Below are positions 11,063-22,142 of a stretch of 64,000 nt of DNA, piece after piece. This DNA is from Paratinospora sagittata (Eukaryota; Streptophyta; Magnoliopsida; Ranunculales; Menispermaceae). The notes under the pieces are model-generated. The model was given only the letters and a program-made list of their open reading frames with translations, did no database searches and was not told where the DNA came from. The position numbers were made by a program, and so were the translations under genes. Location of the stretch: NCBI GenBank assembly GCA_035771175.1, contig CM069608.1:8459019-8523018 (forward strand), written 5' to 3'. Every line of letters starts with the position of its first letter. The stretch's first letter is position 1.

Positions 11063-14000
11063 TGTCATGACCTACTATCTGTGACATCATGACCAGCACA
11101 GAACCTCGGGTATATCCTCCCTCGATATCCCCGGCATCCCGTTAGCCTTCTAATAACACAAAGTGGTTATTGTTGACATAATCAATGTAAAAGCATACCC
11201 AAATGACAACCATAATTTTTTATTTTTTTTTTCTAAGTTCATAATGTTCAAAATATACAAAATCCTACTTAACCATAAATTACAACCCATCTATATGTTA
11301 AGTATAAGCATTAGGTGTTACATAATACAATTTATCAAAATAAATGCGAAAAAGTACTAAACATCTACGTCACAAAAGTGTAGGAAAAATGTTGGCAGCT
11401 AAGCTTTTTCCTTCCCCTTCCTAGTCGAACCTGAAAGGATAAGAGTGAGGAGTGAGCTACAACAAGCTCAATGAATGTTTTCTACAAGTGGTAACATATA
11501 TATGCATTTATGTAAATCATTAAAACCATTTAAATATCATGAATACAAAAAAGATTACATACATGCTCAATATAATGCATCGTGTCATATACAAGACAAT
11601 GCATATCATTTATAAACATGCTCATGCAATCCTAACACCTCCTGAGTAAGAATCAATACAAGGGTCTGAGTGAGTGACACTCATCACCTGATCGACCTTT
11701 TACCCGTATTCTATTAGAATTCTTAGGATTGTATGAACCATATGATCCGCCCACCAAGACAAGTATCATGCCTATAACAGACACAACCTATAGAAATCCT
11801 CTGCCAGGTCCACAATTAGGGATCACCACTAGACTTACGAGATTCCCCGAAGAAAATCCCAACTAGGAAACTCTACCCAATTGCTGACCCTATTAAACTA
11901 TGCTCAAATACATTTCATGAGACATTAAATCATGTATATTATAATAGATAAGCATTTAAAACATTTATATACTACGATGCCACATATAGAAACCAACAAG
12001 TAAGGAAACACTCATAACTTGATTGGCTAGACTTAGCCAATCCAATCTAATCCGCAAGAGAGCACTAGAATGACCACAATTACCCCAAGCACCTTAATCC
12101 CCAATTGGCCTATTTGGGTTACTTAAATCAACCAAAATCCCTGCATGAAACATGGTTTATACATTACTGAAAATCAGTCCACTAGTGTGCCAAACAACCA
12201 TGATCAAACCCAATTCCATAGCCAATTAAGATTCTGAAATGATTATACATATGAGCCAATATCATATCGCTCAATTCAACCATTTAAAATCAAATTAAAC
12301 CATACATAACTCAATTGAATGCAATAGGTTGATCCTCATGATCCAACCACTATAATACAATGCATTCAATCATAATTATAGTCAATTAAACTATTTATCA
12401 AGTCAATTTCATCAATTGATTAAGTCTAAGTCAAAATTTTCAAATTTGGGCAAATCCCCAAATTCATTGAAATTTTCCAAATTACATGGCCTAAGCCAAA
12501 ATTACATTACACTAGGGTTATCCACTAATCAAAATCAGTAAATTGGACTACTATTGTCACACCCCAGTACACAGCACACCGCAGTGTCTAGTACCCCCGG
12601 AATATGATGGGTACGCGTACCCCAGCCATTACGTACCTCATAATATTGTCACATCCTAGTACACAGCCCACCGCAACGTCTAGTACCCCCGGGATCATTT
12701 GTCCACACTATTCACTATTTATGAATAGTGCAGGGCCTCCCCCAGATTCGAACTCACAACCTATAGTTTGAATCCGAACTCTGAGTAGCCACTGAACCAT
12801 TGGCTCAGTGGTTACTCAGAGTTCAGATTCAAACTATAGGTTGTGAGTTCGAATCTGTGGGAGGCCCTGCACTATTCATGAATAGTGAATAGTGTGGACA
12901 AATGATTCGGGGGGTACTAGACGCTGCGGTGGGCTGTGTACTGGGATGTGACAATATTATGCGGTACGTAATGGCTGGGGTACGCGTACCCATCACATTC
13001 CGGAGGTACTAGACACTGCGGTGTGCTGTGTACTGGGGTGTGACAAAAAGGCCTTATGTATTCAGTGGTTACTCAGATTGCGAAATCAAACCTTATGAGG
13101 TTGTGAGTTCGAATCTAGGGAAGGCCCTGTACTATTCATGAGCGAATAGTGTGGACAAATGATCCCGGGGTACTAGACGTTACGGTGTGCTGTGTACTGG
13201 GATGCAAAAATATTATGTGGTATGTAACGGCTGGGGTACGCTCGGTATGAGGTACCCATCACATCCCGGGGGTACTAGACACTGCGGTGTGTTGTGTACT
13301 GGGGTGTGACAACTATACATCCACATTTACTCATGTATTCAACATAAATCACATGCAAATTGAATAGGAAACCCTAAGTCCAAAATCCTAGTTTAGGTCA
13401 AATACCTATAACCCTATCAATTTCTTGTTAGAAATTGGGAGTTTTACCATTTATGGACTTCCAACATCCTCTAGATTAACATATCTCAAATGAAAGAGCT
13501 AATTCCAAAAATGTATTTTCCACCACCCTCCTTAAATTCCGAGATTCATGAGTGGAAAACACCCATTAGGTCAAAAGCAAGCTTGCATGCATGAATGAAA
13601 GTGATAGAAGGAAGAAAAATGAAAAAGAATGAGGAAGAAATGATTACCTTGGGGATTCTTGAGCAAGAATGCACCCAAAACCCCAACTTTTTCCTTCCTT
13701 TTCTCCTCTCCCCTTCCTTTCATCTCCTCCAAGCTCCTTACCCTCTTTTGGAAGTGAAAAATGAGAGAAATCACGTCTCAATGGCTTATATAGAGGTTAA
13801 GTCGCATTTTGGGCCCCCCACTTAAAAAAAACACACTTTAATAAAAGAAACAGTTTTCCTGCTACAATTATTTGCACTAGATAATCAATTTCTTGCAAAA
13901 GACTGACCTATTTAAAATCTTAACCATTCAAAAATTTTATGATTCCGTTACTAATCTTCTAGTAAACGTTGAGCTCAATCTAACGGTGAGATGGTGAGAT

Positions 14001-14433
14001 CCATCCGTTTGATCAAAATTGTTCAAGAAAATTTGCAAATCCGAGAAACAGTGTTTGGAGTCTTATACCTCACAGTAGACAACTCTGATCAATATCTTCA
14101 CCGTCAATAATGAATAGCTATGAGAGAAGAAGAATCTGGCAAAATTTCAGCTCAATCAGATCATAGATCTACGAGATCAAGCCATTGATGTAATCGGTGA
14201 CAAAAATTTCTTCCTCCATGGAGCGATCTCCACTGATCCAAAACACCGTTCTCGACATGTTTCGACGTCGAACGGGTCTTCGATCATTCCGAAACTTTAC
14301 GCATACATTAAACATCTTACAAGCATGCAAAGACACTTGAACCAACACGCGTTGAGCATCAAATATGTATATGCATACGTATATGGGTACTCTACGGGTC
14401 AAAATGACGTCAGCCTAAGGTACAGGCGTTACA
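11063..14433 (-). mobile_element. Solo LTR A (about 3.4 kb) inserted in the MULE gene
   Basis: On the minus strand the segment starts TGTAACGCCTG and ends GGTCATGACA. It is flanked on both sides by the 5-bp duplication TGTTT (14438-14434 and 11062-11058). It lies between the SWIM segment (HGLPCAH, upstream) and the post-SWIM linker of one protein, so it is a clear insertion. No gag-pol coding, PBS or second LTR was seen, so a solo LTR of a large retrotransposon is the best reading; a non-autonomous element is possible. A palindromic array (12553-13311) is nested inside it. Orientation is assigned only from the TG start. Confidence 0.8.
12553..13311. repeat. Palindromic array of Pol III-box modules (array 1), with 5-bp target duplication
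   Basis: The array starts TGTCACACCCC and ends GGGGTGTGACA, and is flanked by ACTAT on both sides. It contains one antisense module meeting a sense module head-to-head (centre about 12794-12806, CCATTGGCTCAGTGG), followed by a second sense module head-to-tail. Each module has an A-box-like TGGCTCAGTGGTTAC and a B-box-like GAGTTCGAATCT about 45 bases apart, then GGCCCTGCACTATTCATGA and a repeated tail with GTACTAGAC...CTGTGTACTGGG. The modules look tRNA-derived and SINE-like, but the outer TG...CA and 5-bp duplication are unlike ordinary SINE insertion. See the related array at 56404-57796. Confidence 0.75.
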
Positions 14434-14911
14434 AAACAAGCTAATGGGCACAAGGTAACCCATGTGTTCTTTGAAAAACAAACCCACAAGCATTCCGGTC
14501 AATTCCAATGTATTCACTCCGTTTTAGCTCCTCGGATACCTTCTCCAATGCAGCTTTAGATAGAAAGCAACACAAATATTTGTAAGTAGAAGCCTGATAG
14601 TTATGTTGCACAGTGTTAAGGCTCTTCTCGAATGAAGCCTTGATCTCTGTGTGCTGTATTTCGAGCATGGAATTGGTAACCCTCCAAGAAGTGTTAAAGT
14701 TACCTTGAGATGAGCCTAAAAATCTTTTCAACTTCGAATGAGCATTCTCTGCCCTGTTAGTTGTGGTGTTCCCAAGATGTCAAATTTGATTTGTCCATGC
14801 TTTCACAAACCTTTCTTTATAGGGATCTAATCATGTATATTTCAGATATTCCACCAAACCAGAGTACACACTGTACTTTTCTGCCAATACTCGCTCATGT
14901 TTGTGATATTC
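14434..14911 (-). pseudogene. MULE transposase C-terminal / SWIM finger fragment
   Basis: This is the fragment of the same minus-strand MULE gene that precedes the OTU part. Reading down from 14911, DEEYHKHERVLAEKYSVYSG and a DPYKERFVKAWTN block (with TGA/TAG-type stops) lead into NTTTNRAENAHSKLKRFLGS, a linker (SSQGNFNTSW...IEIKASFEKSL-like) and the SWIM-type zinc finger end, with Cys and RTHGLPCAH near 14450. These blocks are characteristic of FAR1/MuDR-type transposases. The catalytic DDE core is missing, lost in the deletion that joined this piece to the truncated LTR at 14912. A stop directly follows HGLPCAH, then the solo LTR A begins. Confidence 0.75.
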
Positions 14912-16365
14912 CTCATCCGGGTCTAATTCCTAACGAAATGACATTATTACAAACTCCAATTTCTAAAATCAGTTTGCATGATCCATAAAACTCAATGCAT
15001 TATATATAACTATCACATGCATACAATCAAACATTTTATATGCGTACAATGTCATACAAGAACCAAATCAAGAAAACTATACTCACAGTACAACACGTTC
15101 AACTTAAACCCAATCATCGTCGCTTTCGAGTCCAGCTCCAAGTTAAATCCAACTAATTTAACCTGTCACAATCACTCCATAATTCAATTTCATGTATTCA
15201 TATCTATTTACATCTTTAATTTCTCAACTCACTTCAAATCACGAATAATAAATCCATTTAGGACTCATAAGCAATTGAAGAAACTACTATATCGTTTCTG
15301 TGGTCAATCTAGATATTTCCACAAGAAAGAACAGTGAAAATAGATTTCAAATCTTATTTTTACGATACCATATACTTAGTTACTAAAACTATCAAATCAT
15401 ATCCAAAAATCACAATCTTAGCATCGAAACGTCCAGAATTCAGTTCTCTACGAATCTATGATTTCAAATCACAGTTCACATTACTGTTCACAGTACTATT
15501 CACTATTCATTCACATCACTGTTTACTATTCACTATTCACATCACTAATCACTGTTTACTATTCACTATTTACTATTTATATCACTGTTTATAGTATTAT
15601 TTGTCACTATTTATTCGAAACAGGTAAATTGTATTAAAATTGTCAAACGGTCTCCAAAAATCATGAAATGGAACCTAACCACATATTCAGGGTCCCGACA
15701 GTCTAGAGAGTGTTTTTCTACCTTTCTAGCGGATTTTCATTCACATTAGGTCAAAATCCCAATTTTTGAAAACGCCGTAAAACGACTCCTATAGCTAAAA
15801 TTAGTCCGCTAGAAAGTTTACATCTAGCTTAGATATCAATTTTACGAAGAAATAAAGGGAAAATCACTTACCGCAGGTCCTGATTTCGCGCGAATCCCTC
15901 CCCTTTTTCTTCTTCTCCTTCTTCCTTCTCGGTTCTTCCTCTTCTGCTTCCAGCAACTTCTTTCATTTGGTTTTTCTTTCGTTTATTTATTTATTTTTTA
16001 TTTATTACATACAAATATTGTTCATGGTACTATTTAGTGAACAGGACCCGCAATTGAACAGTAATTTTATTGTTATTTTATTTTTTTCTTCCTTTATTCT
16101 TCTTTTTCTTCTTCTATACACTCAATCCACATAATTCAACTCCAAAATTTAACTTGTAAGCACCCATATAAGCTGATCTCATATGTATCATCTTTATTTA
16201 ATAAGTTTATTTACGAATTATATACACGTATATTTGGCTCATACGTATAAAAGACGTGTATTATCACGCGTATATTTAGCTCATACGTATACAATATGTG
16301 TATTCTATATCTCGATATACATGTATTTCAACGTATGTATTTAATTAAAATTACGGGGTGTTACA
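14912..16365 (-). mobile_element. LTR B, truncated, same family as LTR E
   Basis: The minus strand starts at 16365 with TGTAACACCCCG and follows the large LTR at 54849-58871 in order: ACATACG-type repeats, a GCGGTAAGTGATTTT block (about 15870), CTAAGCTAGATGTAA, a TATTCAC repeat patch (15475-15605), a GTGACAGG/TTAAATTTAACT part and GGAATTAGACCCGGATGAG, where similarity stops at 14912. The equivalent of the last 0.9 kb of LTR E is missing, together with part of the MULE gene, so a deletion removed the LTR 3' end and the transposase core. No ORF is credible here. Confidence 0.7.
15475..15605. repeat. Short TATTCAC/TGTTCAC tandem motif patch within LTR B
   Basis: Repeated blocks of TTCAC-ATCACTG-TTTAC-TATTCAC are arranged with an irregular period of about 11-13 bases. 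A reduced antisense version occurs in LTR E near 55730-55790. Function unknown. Confidence 0.6.
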
Positions 16366-16491
16366 CCATTCCTCCTCCTAACTTCTTGTACCTATGAAAC
16401 CAACTCTTTCTTCGTTGTGAATGGAGTGTTATGGGTAAATTATTCAGTATAGTCCACAATAATCTTCATTGGCTCACTTGGCTCTTCGTCC
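16366..16491 (-). pseudogene. N-terminal exon fragment of the MULE transposase gene
   Basis: An acceptor-like TTTTAG near 16492 is followed on the minus strand by DEEPSEPMKIIVDYTE, a stop, FTHNTPFTTKKELVS, a stop where Trp is expected, then VQEVRRRNG. The last block resembles the SxxELLxWVxxxAxxxG start of the FAR1/MULE-type DNA-binding N-terminus. The reading is broken directly by LTR B at 16365. Confidence 0.5.
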
Positions 16492-16534
16492 TAAAAGTAA
16501 CAAATAAATTACAATTAGACAACACAAAAAAATG

Positions 16535-16675
16535 ACTTGTTCGGTTAAATAAGACTGAACTGATACATTAGGTTCGGTTACGACGACTGAACTGCATGGC
16601 AATTGCTTTCCATAATTGTTCGATCCTGTGAGACCGAACTGAACATATCAGTTCAGTCACAACAACCGAACCCTA
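16535..16675. repeat. Right subterminal CCGAAC-type motifs of the first MULE
   Basis: Several GTTCGGT/ACCGAAC motifs and their one-base variants (GTTCAGT, ACTGAAC) occur in both orientations within 140 bases. They mirror the cluster near 6775-6860 and support treating 6.4-17.1 kb as one element. Confidence 0.45.
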
Positions 16676-17145
16676 CGAACACGATGACGATAACACTATA
16701 TATTCAAAACACACAAAAAAAAGCCTCAAAAATTATGTTCATGTACGTCATCTTTAGAATTTGCATCCGTCTCCATAATGCTTTGAAAATGGATATGAAA
16801 ACCACTGATTTTATAAAAACCTGCAAGATTTTATTTGGATTCAAGAAAGAAATTCAATACACTAAAGAACACAAAAAAATTACTTGTAAACACAAAAAAA
16901 AAAAAAAAACGCAATCAATCTTTTAAAGATGATTCACGTACTTTTTAAATGCTATTTGGAATAAATTTTTTTAAAAAAAAAGTGAAGAAAAATGGTGTAA
17001 GTAGAACTGTAAATGAACGTGGCGGTTGAATAATGATGGGGTAGGGTTAGCACTTAGTTATATGGTTTGAAAAATAAATTTAAGTTAGGAACAGTTTGAT
17101 ATAATATATCAGGGCATTATTAAAAATTACATTTGGTGGTTTTTT

Positions 17146-20100
17146 TTGTGATGGAAACAGTGTTATTTTTTTTTATATTTTTTGTTTGTGATTGATTTAG
17201 CTACCGCGTTAAGTAAACCCATTTTAATTTATCAACTTTTAGAATCTGACACAGTGACACCAACTGCATGAAGGACCTCAGAAAGATCACCTCTCACTGT
17301 GCATTTATTTTATAACTGCCGCGTGGCACAAGACCTACCTTTACTGCAAAGCAGGCAGACTGAGACAACAGTCTTCAAACATCACACACGTGTCACACAC
17401 CCATCTACCCTCAATCCTCCAACCTTGCGCTGATAGTGACCACTCTCTCTCACCATCTTTTCTTTTTCTGTTCTTTCTTTTATCTTCTAATTAAATGAGA
17501 AATAAATAAATAAATAAATACACATCATATATGTATATGCAAAGTAGTATTTATCTAAGAGACATAAGATGTTTAAAATGTATTTGATTTTTGATTAAAA
17601 AATATAAATATAATTTAAAAACAAAAAATTTTAAAATAATTATTTATTATTTTATAAAAATAGATTATTTTGAGCAAATTTTTTAAAAATTATTTTCAAA
17701 TTCGACTAACTAAACACGTTTTTCATGTTTTTAAGTTTTAGAATACAAAGAATTGCATCAAGTTATATAAATTAAATGAGTTTGATTTCTTATGTGAGTT
17801 TTAATTATGTATTACACATTCATGTTGATCAAAAGGATTTGGGATATTCATTTTTTTTATGTAAATTTCTACCTATGTACGTAAACTAACATTACTTATA
17901 CATGAATATTATATATAAATAAGTAAGAAATTAAATATAAAAGTAAAAGACAGTTGTTTTAAAGGTGGAAGGTCGAAGAGAGAAAGAAAGTAGCTAGCAA
18001 GCATTAGCAAAGGGACAAGAGGAAATTTAAAAGCTTTAGATAGAGAGAGGACGGCAAAGAGACAGATTGGGTGGCAGGAGCTTCAGCAAGTAGCTTAGCT
18101 TTGGAGCTGACCCACTAGCTAGCTACCATGCACGCACCATTGAATTTATACAATTATATATATCTACCTCTTACATGTGGTAAAAAATAAAAAGAGAAAT
18201 TAACAGCAATATATTTTTAAGTAAATATTGAGCTCTTGGATCTTGGTGCTGGAAAGAAGAATGACTGCCACTAAAAACTGAATCGAATTACACCTTAAAT
18301 AGTGTAAGGTACATCCCATGCAGGTTTTAAAAAAATCAAAGTGCCTTAAAAGATGATAGTACCATGAAAAAACTAAGTAATGGGCCTACAAAGATAAGGT
18401 CCCACACCTTCGCAATACCAACTTTTTATTTCAAGAATCTTGAGCTTATCTTGACAGGTCAAATCAGGTGAATTATTAAGTATTATATATATATATATTA
18501 AACACTCCTACTGATGAAGTTATTGTTGCTCTCCAAAGTTATTGTTGCTCTCCAAAAAGAAATTAAAAATATTATTGTTTGATTGGTAATGATATATAGT
18601 GTTCCATAGATGTGCATTTTATTAACTGAAAGTTCAAAAGTCCAATCATAATTTAATAATATTCCTTCTAGAGGTCACCTCAACAGTTAAACATTACTTA
18701 ATTTATGTTATATCGTGTACTATATATATAGGAATAGATTTAACAATAATGATGTATATATCCGAAAGAAAAATATGAAGTAAGTTGTTTTTTATTTTTT
18801 TATTAATGTTTTTACTAATAAAAAAAAACTTATATAATCTTTTAAACGGGTAAGCGAAACCATTGAAGTAAAGATTTTTAATTAATTAAGCATATGAAAT
18901 TCTTGTACACACATAAAGTTTGAGTGAATAAGAATTAAGTGGTATTTAAGAAAAATCAGTTGCGTAAGATACCTGAATAAAAAAAAAGTATGAAATTAAC
19001 TAATTAGCTTCTTTTTTTTTTAATTAATAAACCTTGGCAAGATTTCTCCAACTTGGGTAACTTTAATAAAAAAGAATAATATAAACTTACTTTACTTAGT
19101 CATCCTTAATCTTATATATTTTACATATGTAAATAGAAAATTTAGTTTTCAAGTGGTGAGGCGAGGATGTAGGTTAGTTGAAATATTTAGTAGTATGTAA
19201 TATTTTATTTTTAATGATGCTAATAGTTATAATTTTATGTAAATAAGAAATTTTTACGAAAGTTCTACTATTTTACTTTCTTGTTGTATTGATGTTTGCC
19301 TTTTATGGTAGAAGTTTTTTCTCATATTAAGTTGATCTTTAATATATTGTTATATATGTTGACAGTCTCCTTTAAAGATTTGGTTTTATAAAAATAAATT
19401 GAAACTTTGACAAAAATAAAAATAAAAAGAAATTAACAACCTCATGTGAAATGTCATTATAATTAAAGCTGCCACGTGTGACGGTAGCTTTTGTTTGTTT
19501 TTTAAGTGATGTAATTGAGTTTTCCTTTTTAAAAAAAAAATAAATAAATTAAAGGCCGAGGGAGTAGCTAGGCAGTGACGACAGAGTTCCTGAAAAGGAT
19601 GTGAAGCTGTCTGTTAGTACCACGTGGCAGAAATCAAGGTGGTGGTTTGACCAGTAGTAAACGATGAAGATGAAGTTGGATCACGTGTTTTTTTTGTTAC
19701 GAGAACGAGACCATCACAAATCACAAACTTCTCCTTTCTGTTTCCCTTAGTCGGACATACCTCACCCAACCCCAACACTGTCATTCACTCCCCCCCCGGC
19801 CCTCTATTATTGCTTTTATCATTAAAGTACCACCCGCTATTCCCAGGCCTTACCTTTTTTTTACTAAATTACCCCTACCTATAGAAGCAGCCGCATTACC
19901 ATCTTTTTGTCATCTTGCGGGTGTTGTCTAGTTATAAAAGCACACAAGGGGTAAGAACTAAATGAGATGTTGGATTTTTGAGCTACAGTACTACTTAATT
20001 ATTTGAGCTTCGGATTTGAGTTTTCTTCTGCTTTTTGAGCTTTTTATTATAAGTAAAGTGTATTCATTCATATTATTAAGATTAAATGATCCGCATCTAC

Positions 20101-20889
20101 ATTAATATAAAAAGAATATTAAGATAATTTTATAATTATTATTTTTTTAACCATTTTTACCTAAAGTATTCATAATAAAGATACATTTAATATTTAAAAG
20201 GACGAAATAATTAACTATTTTTTCATTCATGCTTTCTACATTTTTAGGGCTTTTGCTTTCTTTTCTTCTTTTTATTATATTTTATTCTTACAACTTTATG
20301 ATTATTTTTTTGTCCAGGTATCTTCATATTTTAAATTATATAAAGTGAAAAATAATAAAATATTATGATGATTATTATTTGAAGTGAATTGTGACTTTTT
20401 TCACAAACTAATAATATTTGATGGTTGCCGAAAGTAAATTATAGTTTTACCTATGAGCCAATAAAAGGTGATGGTTACTTGTAGTAAGTTAAGAAGGTGA
20501 TGACTACTTAAGGAGTGTAGTGACAAGTCATAGTTGCTTAAAGAGTGTAGTGACAAGTCATAGTTGCTTGCTAAAAGTTATCTAATAGTGCATATAAATA
20601 GGCACCATTCTCTTTTTCTTTAATCATTCCATCTTATTTTTCTCTTCTTCTTTTTCTTCTTTCTAGTTCTCCTTCAATTCAAGAAAGAGAGAGTTTCATT
20701 ATTTTCTCCTTAAATGTAAAATAAAAGTTGTAAATTATTTTTTTCATAGTGATTACTTTACATTTTGTTTATGTATGTTTTTTTTGAATTAAAAGTTTTA
20801 GCTTGTAAAATCTTTGCGTCTCATTTTCTTTTAGATGTTTTATATTATTTTTTAGTTATATTATACTGCACACTTCATTATTTTTTTAA
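17146..20889. other. Gene-free AT-rich stretch
   Basis: I see no gene, tRNA or clear transposon. Scattered CACGTG sites occur near 17388, 19472, 19621 and 19683. A 30-base direct repeat is listed separately. Near 20593 a TATAAATAG-like box precedes a pyrimidine-rich stretch, so an LTR or promoter could lie at about 20340-20890, but I found no matching partner. Confidence 0.45.
20513..20572. repeat. Two-copy 30-base tandem repeat
   Basis: GAGTGTAGTGACAAGTCATA followed by GTTGCTTAA occurs twice with a period of 30 bases, just upstream of the TATAAATAG-like box near 20593. Confidence 0.8.
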
Positions 20890-21055
20890 CATAAAATATA
20901 ACCTAGCACCCTACAAAAGATATGACGTACCCCACAAGAAGTGAACTATGAATAAAGCAACAAGGCTCAAATATGGGGTGATTAATTTCAAGAGTCAGTC
21001 AACCTTACCCACCAGTTGAGCTACTCGCTCGACTAATCCCCACAAGGGATCGAAC
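20890..21055 (-). repeat. SINE-like repeat, split by the copia element
   Basis: On the minus strand GTAGCTCAACTGGTGGG (A-box-like) is followed by TATTTGAGCC (B-box-like, decayed) and ends in GGGTGCTAGGTTATATTTTA. The 5' portion continues on the other side of the copia element from 26509 to about 26530, sharing the CGAAC duplication. A tRNA-derived SINE is inferred. Confidence 0.45.
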
Positions 21056-21418
21056 TGTGGGGTCCACCATTAGTGAAAATTAAACCAATTGGTTGGTGGC
21101 CGCCCATAAGGGCGGCCACCAACCCCACCAACCTCGCCCAATTAGTAGAAATTGCATGATAAATAATATTAAAATATATTATTTATAATTACACAAATAC
21201 CCCTGAATACTCCTATAAATAGGGCCTTACTTCATTCATAAATTCATGTTCAGTGAGATCTATTCTGAGAGATCTATTCAGAGATCCAATCTGTAAGATC
21301 CACCTAAGGGTGAAGTAATATAAGGTGCTACCTCCCGTGGACGTAGGCAATTTGCCGAACCACGTTAAATTTGTTGTCTCATTTTTTCTTTCATGCTTTA
21401 CTCCGATTCCGCACAACA
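21056..21418 (+). repeat. 5' LTR of the copia element
   Basis: This LTR begins TGTGGGGTCC and ends GCACAACA. It contains a perfect 15-base inverted repeat (21091-21105 with 21110-21124, loop ATAA), a TATAAATAG box near 21214 and, after it, the GATCTATTCTGAGA part, which is duplicated in this copy only. Confidence 0.95.
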
Positions 21419-21420
21419 AA

Positions 21421-21433
21421 TTGGTATCAGAGC
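21421..21433 (+). other. Primer binding site, initiator Met tRNA type
   Basis: TTGGTATCAGAGC lies two bases after the 5' LTR. TGGTATCAGAGC is complementary to the 3' end of plant initiator methionine tRNA and primes minus-strand DNA synthesis. Confidence 0.92.
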
Positions 21434-21660
21434 CTATGTGAAGTTTCGGAAGAAAAACAGACCCTCTGTCGAATTTTTTCGAGATTGCGTCGAAATTTCG
21501 AAATTCTGTAACAGTGATCGAAACTGTTTTCTGATCACCCGTGGAGGTAGCTCTTGTTTTCAGGAGTCCAACGCAACAAACGGCGAGAAAAACGGACAAG
21601 AAACGAGTTCGCAGGAGCCGATTAAAGTTTGATCTCTGTATTTTATAATTTTTATCTGAC

Positions 21661-21988
21661 ACTGTTCATCCCGACGCTGTTCATCCGAATCGGATCTGAC
21701 CCGACCCGACTGTTCATTCAGGCCCGACTATTCATCCCTGCCCAACTGTTCATCCTGACCTAACTGTTCATTCTGGCCTAACTATTCATCCTAGCCCAAC
21801 TATTCATCCGGCCCAGCCCGCGCTTTGCCCGACACTGTTCATCTCAGCCCAGCCCACTCGATCCGCCACTGTTTATTTCGGCCAAGCCCGGTCGGTCCGC
21901 CACTGTTCATAAGGCCCATTCGTTTCGGCCCGTCACTGTTCTTACAGCCCGATACTGTTCATCCGCGGCCTGATACTGTTCATCCTGC
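21661..21988 (+). repeat. Degenerate leader repeat array with CTGTTCATCC core
   Basis: About fourteen copies of (A)CTGTTCAT(CC) or close variants (ACTATTCATCC, ACTGTTTAT) alternate with GGCCCGACC-like spacers, period roughly 20-27 bases. The array sits in the untranslated leader between the PBS and gag. Confidence 0.85.
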
Positions 21989-22142
21989 TAATTTCAGACT
22001 CGTTACGACCATTTTCGACTGTTCCGGACGCAACCGTGCAATACGTTTCTGCAGATTCAGCTCCTAAGTTATTGATATAGCTTAGTTGAAGTTGTTTATC
22101 ATTTTTCAGCACTTTTCGGCGTCACACATATTTTCGGTCTTA

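Larger units (their letters stand above)
6400..17145. mobile_element. Large decayed Mutator-like element (MULE) with PMD and transposase-SWIM-OTU genes
   Basis: The interval is held together by its contents. It has a plus-strand plant-mobile-domain pseudogene (7046-8653), a convergent minus-strand gene with MULE transposase C-terminal, SWIM and OTU segments (16500 to 9989), and CCGAAC/GTTCGG motifs clustered near both ends (6775-6835 and 16535-16675). Weak inverted terminal repeats can be aligned between 6405-6460 and 17145-17085: both read ACCAC..., an AT tract, then an AAAC-rich part ending in TGTTCC. I could not find a 9-bp target duplication, so the outer edges are approximate. The element is interrupted by two LTR insertions and is surely inactive. 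Confidence 0.55.

Noticed and set aside
12790..12860. tRNA gene
   Set aside because: A and B boxes are present, but no acceptor stem or anticodon arm can be formed and the unit is repeated within a mobile array.
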